Positions 1 to 5,042 of a stretch of 5,042 nt of DNA are shown here, one piece after another (position 1 is the stretch's first letter; the number at the start of each line of letters is the position of its first letter). The notes under the pieces are model-generated. The model was not told the DNA's origin, searched no databases, and saw only the letters and a program-made list of their open reading frames with translations. The translations under genes and the position numbers were made by a program. The stretch covers positions 1 through 5,042 of the forward strand of contig CANHUK010000180.1 in assembly GCA_947463755.1 (NCBI GenBank). Direction: 5' to 3'. Source of the stretch: Chitinophagaceae bacterium (GTDB lineage Bacteria; Bacteroidota; Bacteroidia; Chitinophagales; Chitinophagaceae).

Positions 1-1526
1 AGGCGGCTGCACTGCTGAGTTCGACCGGATCCATCGTCATTTGCCCATTCCGGAATACAACTGAAGGCCCCGGGATCGCCCGAACCTCACTGGCAGGCAT
101 CCTGGACCGCCTGGGTTTGATGCTGCCTCACAGCCCGCTCATGCAGGTCATTTCTTCCTTCATAGACGGCCCCCTGGCGGTGACCAGCGCCAATCGGACA
201 GGCATGCCCGTGATCCACCGGTCAGAATCAAGATCCGAACTCTGGGATCTGGCAGATGCCGTCATCGATCACGACCGACAGATCCTGCGGCCGAGGGAGG
301 AACCTGTCATCCTTTTTACTGATAACGGCGAGCGCATACTGTTGCGCAGTGCACAGGCCTGGAGCCATGGACTCTCCGTTGACTGGCATGATACCAGCAT
401 CGGCAACGCCCTGGCGATATCGAAGCAATCATCAATCGGATATCTGAACGACAGCGTCTACAGACGAATGAACGCCGTGATCGATAAAAACACCACGGAT
501 CCGGACAGTATCGGGCGAAAATTTAACGATGAACGATTCCATCTGCCCGCAATCCGGCCGGAGATCATCATCACGGAACGCTCAGTGAAACAATCCTCCG
601 ATGATTTCGCTGCCGTGAAGAAACGCTGGCCTGATATCCCACATATGTATTCGTGGCATCATGAAGCACATTTTTATTCCGTGCTGTCGGAACATGGTCA
701 GCTCCACACTGACGAAGCGATCCTCGGTATTGTGTGGGATCGCGGCGGATATGGCGCCGACGGGCAACTTTGGGGCAGTGAGTTCATCCTGAGGAAGCAG
801 GGACGCATGCATCATATCGCCGCATTCGACTATATCCCCAACGCGGGGTTGAACAAAGAAGAGACCGGCTGCAGGATCGCAGCCCTGGGATTACTGCGAC
901 ACCGGCTGGATGCCAGACGTCTGATCGGACATTTGTTCAGCCGCGACGAATGGCCACGCTACGAACGCCGAGCGATGCGGGTCCCGGATGCCAGGTCAAG
1001 AAGCATGTCCGGCTTCATTGACGGGGTGGCGGCCATCCTTGGACTGATCCCGGAAGGATTGAATGGTGACGGGATTGACGGACTTCCTCTGATCGAAACC
1101 GTAGCACGCAGGATCCAGATGGATATCAGCCTGCCCTATGAACTCTATGTCGTCGACGGAGCCGTAGATTGGCGACCCATGATCGACACTATGATCGGAG
1201 ATATCGACAGTGGTGCCGGAAGAGAGATGATCGCCAGGCGATTTCTGGCCAGCCTGGCTACGTTGGTCGCGGATGTATGTTTGAGGTCCGGTGTAAAAAA
1301 GGTGGCGCTGAGCGGAGATGCCTTCACTTCCCCTCTGCTTGTAAGCATGATATCGGAACAGCTCGGTCAGGATGTGACACTATACATTCACCATTTCCTC
1401 GCACCGACCGACGAATGCGTCACCCTCGGGCAACTCGCACTCTGGGCGGATGCAAAACACAGAAGCCGAACTGCCGGTTCAGATGTCCGTTCCTCCGTCC
1501 GGGGCGCGACGGGTAGGAACGAATGA
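1..1526 (+). CDS. hypF: HypF-family carbamoyltransferase ([NiFe]-hydrogenase maturation), 5'-truncated by the window edge, divergent
   Basis: HypF makes carbamoyl-adenylate from carbamoyl phosphate and ATP and passes the carbamoyl group to HypE, for the cyanide ligands of [NiFe] hydrogenases. The frame is open from the first complete codon at base 3, so the TTG at 117 is not the real start; 507 residues are visible of a family usually near 750. The acylphosphatase and zinc-finger parts would lie upstream. Residues 1-125 match the end of the YrdC-like domain (SIVICP, GLMLPHSPL, VTSANRTGMPVI, DHDRQILRP). Residues from about 130 match the Kae1-like domain: WHHEAH, keeping HxxxH at 219 and 223; LGIVWDRGGYGADG with Asp246; LWGSEF; VALSGDAF; PTDECVTLGQ. 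Several family motifs are altered: LSGG is LSGD, DGG is DEC, and the GGD and GELKNT loops are not recognisable. The frame shows no frameshift. No other hyp gene is in view. Family membership is fairly sure; activity is not. Confidence 0.85.
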   Translation, partial: AAALLSSTGSIVICPFRNTTEGPGIARTSLAGILDRLGLMLPHSPLMQVISSFIDGPLAVTSANRTGMPVIHRSESRSELWDLADAVIDHDRQILRPREEPVILFTDNGERILLRSAQAWSHGLSVDWHDTSIGNALAISKQSSIGYLNDSVYRRMNAVIDKNTTDPDSIGRKFNDERFHLPAIRPEIIITERSVKQSSDDFAAVKKRWPDIPHMYSWHHEAHFYSVLSEHGQLHTDEAILGIVWDRGGYGADGQLWGSEFILRKQGRMHHIAAFDYIPNAGLNKEETGCRIAALGLLRHRLDARRLIGHLFSRDEWPRYERRAMRVPDARSRSMSGFIDGVAAILGLIPEGLNGDGIDGLPLIETVARRIQMDISLPYELYVVDGAVDWRPMIDTMIGDIDSGAGREMIARRFLASLATLVADVCLRSGVKKVALSGDAFTSPLLVSMISEQLGQDVTLYIHHFLAPTDECVTLGQLALWADAKHRSRTAGSDVRSSVRGATGRNE

Positions 1527-1579
1527 ATGCTAACGCAGGAGACTGCCGATACGGATGATCAACATTCTCATCAACTGAT

Positions 1580-1628
1580 TCAGGTGGACGGGATAGTTCC
1601 GGCCTGAGTTCAGAGCACTTCCACCTGA
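1580..1628. repeat. 9-bp inverted repeat between the convergent hypF and lysA ends
   Basis: The arms tcaggtgga (1580-1588) and tccacctga (1620-1628) are perfect reverse complements separated by 31 bases. The right arm lies inside the last codons of lysA and the left arm lies in the 83-bp gap after the hypF stop. The position between two converging genes would suit a two-way transcription stop, but there is no T-run and the loop is long. It is therefore at best a weak terminator candidate and may be chance. I see no other strong hairpin in the gap. Confidence 0.3.
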
Positions 1629-2833
1629 CCGCGCAGAAGATCAGAAAACTCATCACGTCTGCGGATCAGTCTGGGCTCGCCATCCATCACCATCACCTCC
1701 GCAGGCTTGAGCCGCGAATTGAAGTTGCTGCTCATCTCAAATCCGTAAGCCCCCGCATTGTAGAAGGATAGGAAATCACCCTCCCGGACCTCGTTCAATT
1801 TTCGGTCCCAGGCAAAGGTGTCGGTCTCGCACACATTACCAACGACGGTGTAGATGCGCTCCGGGCCTTCCGGATTAGAGATGTTCACGATATGATGGTA
1901 AGACTCGTAGAACATGGGACGGATGAGATGATTGAACCCGCTGTTGACGCCCACAAATACCGTGGCCGGCGTCTGTTTGATCACGTTGGCCTTAACGACG
2001 AAGTAACCGCACTGGCTCACCAGGAACTTACCGGGTTCGAACCATACTTCAAGGTCCCTACCCTTCTCCCGGGTGTACTGACTGAATACTTCGGATAGTT
2101 TCTTGCCCAGCAATTCGATGTCCGTCTCCGGATCATCGGCCTTGTAAGGAACCTTGAATCCGCTACCCAGGTCGATGAATGTCAGGTCTGGAAAATGCCC
2201 GGCCATCTGCAACATGACCTCAAGTCCTTCGAGGAAGACTCCCACATCCTTGATCTCGCTACCGGTGTGCATGTGTATTCCCCGCACAACAATGCCGGTG
2301 GACTTAACGACACGCTCGATGTGCCTGATCTGATGTATGGAAATGCCAAACTTGCTATCCACATGCCCGGTGGAGATCTTGAAATTCCCGCCGGCCATGA
2401 TGTGCGGATTGAGGCGGATGCAGACCGGATAACTGTTACCAAATCGGTTACCGAACTGCTCCAGGATCGAGATGTTATCGATATTGATATGAACACCCAG
2501 CTCCTTGGCAGCTACATATTCATCCAGGTCGACACAGTTAGGTGTAAAGATGATATTCTCCGGCGTAAATCCCGCACGCATGCCCAGCATCACTTCGTTG
2601 ATGCTGACGCAGTCTAACCCAGCCCCCAACTGATGAACGTATCGCAGGATGTTGATGTTTGTCAGGGATTTGCAGGCGTAGAAGAACCTCGCCCGGGTCT
2701 TCGAAAATGCCGATTGCAGCCGTTTAAATTGCCATGCAATGCGCTCGGCGTGATACACATAGACGGGAGTACCGAAGTTCCGGGCGATCTCCGCAAGTTC
2801 GTGGCCGCTAAGGGTGGGCGCTTGTTTGGACAT
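1610..2833 (-). CDS. lysA: Diaminopimelate decarboxylase
   Basis: This PLP enzyme removes CO2 from meso-2,6-diaminopimelate to give L-lysine, the last step of the DAP pathway, in the cytoplasm. The product has 407 residues, a normal family length. The alanine-racemase-like barrel carries YACKSLTN with the PLP lysine at Lys55, KFGI at 161-164, HMHTGS at 187-192, the glycine loop GSGF at 223-226 (usually GGGF) and EPGK at 266-269 (usually EPGR). The C-terminal beta domain has NHLIRPMFY at 301-309, CETDTF at 335-340 with the conserved active-site cysteine, and NAGAYGFEMSSNFNSR at 359-374. The GSGF and EPGK variants are, from memory, usual for Bacteroidota, so they are not a sign of lost function. 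The ATG start matches the expected N-terminus. scpB ends 72 bp upstream with no visible promoter, so co-transcription is likely. That gap is also too short for a lysine riboswitch. Confidence 0.96.
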   Translation of the reverse strand: MSKQAPTLSGHELAEIARNFGTPVYVYHAERIAWQFKRLQSAFSKTRARFFYACKSLTNINILRYVHQLGAGLDCVSINEVMLGMRAGFTPENIIFTPNCVDLDEYVAAKELGVHINIDNISILEQFGNRFGNSYPVCIRLNPHIMAGGNFKISTGHVDSKFGISIHQIRHIERVVKSTGIVVRGIHMHTGSEIKDVGVFLEGLEVMLQMAGHFPDLTFIDLGSGFKVPYKADDPETDIELLGKKLSEVFSQYTREKGRDLEVWFEPGKFLVSQCGYFVVKANVIKQTPATVFVGVNSGFNHLIRPMFYESYHHIVNISNPEGPERIYTVVGNVCETDTFAWDRKLNEVREGDFLSFYNAGAYGFEMSSNFNSRLKPAEVMVMDGEPRLIRRRDEFSDLLRGQVEVL

Positions 2834-2905
2834 GCTGGTGGTTTGTGAAGATAACTGGGTTGTCAGGTCTGCAGAAATCGGCCGAACGGATGTCGGAGCC
2901 GGGTA

Positions 2906-3712
2906 TCATTCCTTTGCTCCGGTATGGGCGTCATCATCAGACGCAGGTTTGTATATGTCCGTATCCTCCGGAGATTCTTCGGGCGAATCGGATAAAATAT
3001 ACGGATCAGTTTCACCGGACGCGTCAAACAAAGGAGCCGCCGCTGGCTGGTCTGAGGCGATCTCCGTTTCCAGGATGTCGGCCGTCACTGGGTCGTGCGA
3101 CAGCATCTCGCCGGGTTCGAACTCGAAGTGGTCGGCATTGACAAGGGTAGGTTCCACGAACTGCTCTGCCAAAACCTCATCGATCTTGGGCAACTGGTTC
3201 GGATCATTCAACCCGAAATAATCCATAAATTGACGGGATGTTCCGTAAACCAACGGCTTACCAGGGTAATGTTCATGCCGTCCCTTGATGATGATGAGCT
3301 CCTTCTCGAGGAGTTTCTGGATGCTGTAATCTGAGCTGACGCCACGAATGGTCTCAACTTCCGACTTGGTGATGGGTTGCTTGTAGGCAATGATCGCCAG
3401 GGTTTCCATCGCTGCAGTGGAGAGCCTTTTGAGGAATTTATCTCCGTTGAGCTGAGCAATGGTCTTATGGTATGCCCGTTTGGTCAGGAACTGCCAACCA
3501 CCTCCACTTTGTCGTAATTCAAAGGGGTAAAAATCAGACCCATACTTTTCCTGTATGCCCTCAATGGCACTTTCCACCTGGTCGAGGGTGATCTTGTCTT
3601 CCAGAAATCCGAACGCATTATTGATCAGCTCCACCACGTCGAGGGACGTGAGGGGCTTTTCACTGGCGAAGATCAGTGCCTCGATATGGGTGATGAGATT
3701 CGAGATATCCAT
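2906..3712 (-). CDS. scpB: Segregation and condensation protein B (ScpB), with a long acidic C-terminal tail
   Basis: ScpB is the dimeric winged-helix (kite) subunit that, with the kleisin ScpA, regulates the SMC complex that organises and separates the chromosome. The product has 268 residues. Residues 1-88 form the first winged helix (ALIFASEKPLT near the start, then GGGWQFLTK). Residues 89-170 form the second, with the diagnostic LSTAAMETLAIIAYKQPITK at 97-116, then EVETIRGV, IQKLLEKELI, GRHE, KPLVYGTS and FMDYFGL at 162-168. The family core ends near residue 190. The remaining 70 or so residues are rich in Asp, Glu, Ser and Pro and look disordered. scpA, often adjacent in Firmicutes, is not in this window. 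The ATG start gives the expected N-terminus directly before the first helix. The gene starts 49 bp after atpG ends and probably shares its transcript. Confidence 0.94.
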   Translation of the reverse strand: MDISNLITHIEALIFASEKPLTSLDVVELINNAFGFLEDKITLDQVESAIEGIQEKYGSDFYPFELRQSGGGWQFLTKRAYHKTIAQLNGDKFLKRLSTAAMETLAIIAYKQPITKSEVETIRGVSSDYSIQKLLEKELIIIKGRHEHYPGKPLVYGTSRQFMDYFGLNDPNQLPKIDEVLAEQFVEPTLVNADHFEFEPGEMLSHDPVTADILETEIASDQPAAAPLFDASGETDPYILSDSPEESPEDTDIYKPASDDDAHTGAKE

Positions 3713-3761
3713 GGCAGGGGCATTGCGATCGGCAGTGATGGCGTTGGGTTCGGTGATGCGA

Positions 3762-4652
3762 TCAGCCTTGCAGTGCCGCGGCTCCGCTCACGATCTCCGA
3801 AAGTTCGGTCGTGATCGCAGCCTGACGGGCGCTGTTGTAAGTGATGCGCAGGGATTTGAGCAGTTCGTTTGCGTTTTCTGATGCCTTGTCCATGGCCGTC
3901 ATCCGGGCGCCATGCTCGGAAGCATTAGCGTCGAGCACCGCCTTGTAGAGCTGCGTGTTAAGGATCTTGGGCATGAGTTCTGCGATCAGGGCATTTTTTT
4001 CCGGCTCGAAAATGAAGTCGGCCTTACGTGACTTCGCACCCGGTGCCGGTACCGCCTTGGGGATCGGGAGAAATCGTTCAACAGAAAAACGCTGGGTGGC
4101 GGCATTCTGGAACTCACTGTAGACGATCTCTACGATGTCAAACTGCTTTTGCGTAAAGGCTTGCACAGCGGCCTGGGCGCAGGCCTGTACACCGGCGAAG
4201 GAAAGCTGCAAAAAAATATCCTTATAGGTGGTATCTACTTTGTAGCCGCGCTTCTGGAAATACTCGGCGCCTTTCTTACCGATACTCCAGATCGTGACAT
4301 TACCCTTGCGATGCTGGTCAGCGTATTTGTCATCGATCGTAGCCTTGGCAAGCTTCTGGATGTTGGCATTGTAAGCACCACAAAGTCCACGATCACTCGT
4401 AATGACAATGAACAGTACCTTTTCCGAACCCCTGTCTTCTGCCAGTTTCATGCCCGAATCTCCACCGTCAACACCACTGACAATGTTGCTGAGCATATCC
4501 TGAAGCTTGCGGGCATACGGACGCATCTGGATGATGGAATCCTGCGCCCTGCGGAGCTTTGCGGCACTCACCATCTTCATCGCCTTGGTGATCTGCTGGG
4601 TCGACTGAACGGATTTTATCCTGCTCCTGACTTCCTTTAACTGTCCGGCCAT
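3762..4652 (-). CDS. atpG: F-type ATP synthase gamma subunit
   Basis: Gamma is the central rotor shaft of F1: it turns inside the alpha3beta3 ring and couples proton flow through Fo to ATP synthesis at the inner membrane. The product has 296 residues, normal for the family. The N-terminal helix carries RIKSVQSTQQITKAMKMVSA (11-30), followed by AKLRRAQ. The Rossmann-like middle has FIVITSDRGLCGAYN (81-95). The C-terminal helix carries RMTAMDKASENANELL (250-265), YNSARQAAITTELSEIVSGA and a short end. The start is set at 4652 because family proteins begin a few residues before LKEVRSRIKSV. The frame stays open upstream to 4943, but those 97 codons come from the leader and the 18-bp repeat array and have no family counterpart. 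No clear ribosome binding site is seen. atpG leads the atpG-scpB-lysA run. atpA, usually just upstream, is absent from the window. Confidence 0.96.
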   Translation of the reverse strand: MAGQLKEVRSRIKSVQSTQQITKAMKMVSAAKLRRAQDSIIQMRPYARKLQDMLSNIVSGVDGGDSGMKLAEDRGSEKVLFIVITSDRGLCGAYNANIQKLAKATIDDKYADQHRKGNVTIWSIGKKGAEYFQKRGYKVDTTYKDIFLQLSFAGVQACAQAAVQAFTQKQFDIVEIVYSEFQNAATQRFSVERFLPIPKAVPAPGAKSRKADFIFEPEKNALIAELMPKILNTQLYKAVLDANASEHGARMTAMDKASENANELLKSLRITYNSARQAAITTELSEIVSGAAALQG

Positions 4653-4700
4653 ATGATCGTTCGGATTTTCTGAGGGGTGACTCAACGGCAGTATTTCCCG

Positions 4701-4718
4701 CCTTTGTGGGCGCAAAGG
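4701..4718. repeat. 6-bp dyad overlapping the atpG -7 element
   Basis: The arms cctttg (4701-4706) and caaagg (4713-4718) are perfect inverted copies around a 6-base centre, tgggcg. On the minus strand the upstream arm contains the TTTG of the -7 element, and the other arm lies around the predicted start of transcription. It could be an operator, a small hairpin at the transcript's 5' end, or a chance duplication of the TTTG box. Nothing in the sequence decides between these. Confidence 0.4.
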
Positions 4719-4720
4719 TA
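4706..4720 (-). promoter_or_regulatory. Probable Bacteroidota-type -7 promoter element for atpG-scpB-lysA
   Basis: Read on the minus strand, 4720-4713 is TACCTTTG, a full match to the TAnnTTTG element used by the primary sigma factor of Bacteroidota. It is preceded by an A/T-rich stretch (gcttttttat). Transcription would begin near 4706, giving a leader of about 55 bases before the atpG ATG. No good TTTG -33 box is present at the expected distance; TTCT at 4745-4742 is the nearest and is poor. The assignment therefore rests on one box and its position. A promoter here would exclude the repeat array from the main atpG transcript. Confidence 0.5.
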
Positions 4721-4775
4721 ATAAAAAAGCAGGAATTGGGTAGAACCCATAGATCATTTCAATGGTATACTCGCC

Positions 4776-5042
4776 CCAAAACTCTTGGAGAGTTCCAAAC
4801 TCTTGGAGAGTTCCAAACTCTTGGAGAGCTCCAGACTCTTGGAGAGCTCCAAACTCTTGGAGAGTTCCAGACTCTTGGAGAGTTCCAGACTCTTGGAGAG
4901 CTCCAAACTCTTGGAGAGCTCCAAAACTCTTGGAGAGCTCCAAAACTCTTGGAGAGCTCCAAACTCTTGGAGAGTTCCAAACTCTTGGAGAGCTCCAAAC
5001 TCTTGGAGAGCTCCAGACTCTTGGAGAGCTCCAAACTCTTGG
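4776..5042. repeat. 18-bp self-complementary tandem repeat array, continuing beyond the window
   Basis: The unit is actcttggagagYtccaR. There are 14 complete copies from 4781 to 5034, a partial copy at 5035-5042 cut by the window edge, and a remnant ccaaa at 4776-4780. Copies begin at 4781, 4799, 4817, 4835, 4853, 4871, 4889, 4907, 4926, 4945, 4963, 4981, 4999 and 5017. Substitutions occur only at unit position 13 (T in five copies, C in nine) and position 18 (G in four copies, otherwise A). The copies at 4907 and 4926 have one extra A (19 bp). In the T13/A18 form the unit reads aactct-tgg-agagtt-cca: the 6-mers are reverse complements of each other, as are the 3-mers. All six frames are open, but the 19-bp copies shift phase and no family match is visible, so I treat it as noncoding. 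There are no unique spacers, so it is not a CRISPR array. Confidence 0.97.

Noticed and set aside
1523..1558. Eleven-codon ORF overlapping the hypF stop (ATGA), as a possible hypC-like start
   Set aside because: It is too short and lacks the MCLAxP start typical of HypC; the overlap is probably accidental.
2195..2617. Plus-strand ORF of 140 codons opposite lysA
   Set aside because: It lies wholly antisense to strongly conserved lysA codons and its product shows no recognisable motif.
2834..2905. Lysine riboswitch or separate promoter ahead of lysA
   Set aside because: The 72-bp gap is too short for the lysine riboswitch fold, and no TAnnTTTG element is seen on the minus strand.
3713..3761. 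Imperfect direct repeat around gatcgca in the atpG-scpB gap
   Set aside because: Only seven bases match exactly, and one copy reaches the atpG stop; this is within chance expectation.
3762..4943. Long form of AtpG with a 97-residue repeat-rich N-terminus
   Set aside because: The extra residues translate the noncoding array and leader. The conserved gamma N-terminus starts at 4652, and the likely promoter lies inside the supposed extension.
4759..5034. Minus-strand ORF of 91 residues with LELSKS and NSPRVW repeats
   Set aside because: It lies almost wholly in the 18-bp array, uses a TTG start and changes repeat phase at each 19-bp unit, and the repeat is open in every frame by chance of composition.
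4776..5042. CRISPR array
   Set aside because: The 18-bp units directly abut one another with no unique spacers, and no cas gene is present.

Overview
The window most likely comes from a member of the Bacteroidota, at roughly 50-55% G+C by eye. The lysA product has the variant motifs I associate with that phylum (GSGF and EPGK rather than GGGF and EPGR). There are no convincing Shine-Dalgarno sequences, and a TAnnTTTG-type -7 promoter element lies ahead of atpG. A finer placement, such as a Saprospiria- or Chitinophagia-like lineage, would be a guess.

Layout. Bases 1-1526 (+) hold the C-terminal two thirds of a HypF-family carbamoyltransferase whose 5' end lies outside the window. The HxxxH metal motif of its Kae1-like domain is kept, but several nucleotide-binding motifs are altered. 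It converges on a leftward block of three housekeeping genes. In transcription order these are atpG (ATP synthase gamma subunit, 4652-3762), scpB (chromosome segregation and condensation protein B, 3712-2906) and lysA (diaminopimelate decarboxylase, 2833-1610). Gaps of 49 and 72 bp, with no evident promoter or terminator inside them, suggest one transcription unit. The three products act in energy conservation, chromosome organisation and lysine synthesis, so the grouping looks like co-expression of growth genes and not a pathway.

The right end (4653-5042) has no gene. It holds the atpG leader, a probable promoter overlapped by a 6-bp dyad, and an 18-bp tandem repeat array that runs off the window edge (14 complete copies plus partial copies at both ends). 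The unit is built from two mutually complementary 6-mers separated by two mutually complementary 3-mers, so the whole array can fold into hairpins in two alternative registers. It is open in all six frames and creates false ORFs, including a false 97-residue N-terminal extension of AtpG. The array sits where atpA would be expected just upstream of atpG.

I see no new multi-gene system. The most unusual items are the self-complementary array beside the atp gene and the divergent HypF.
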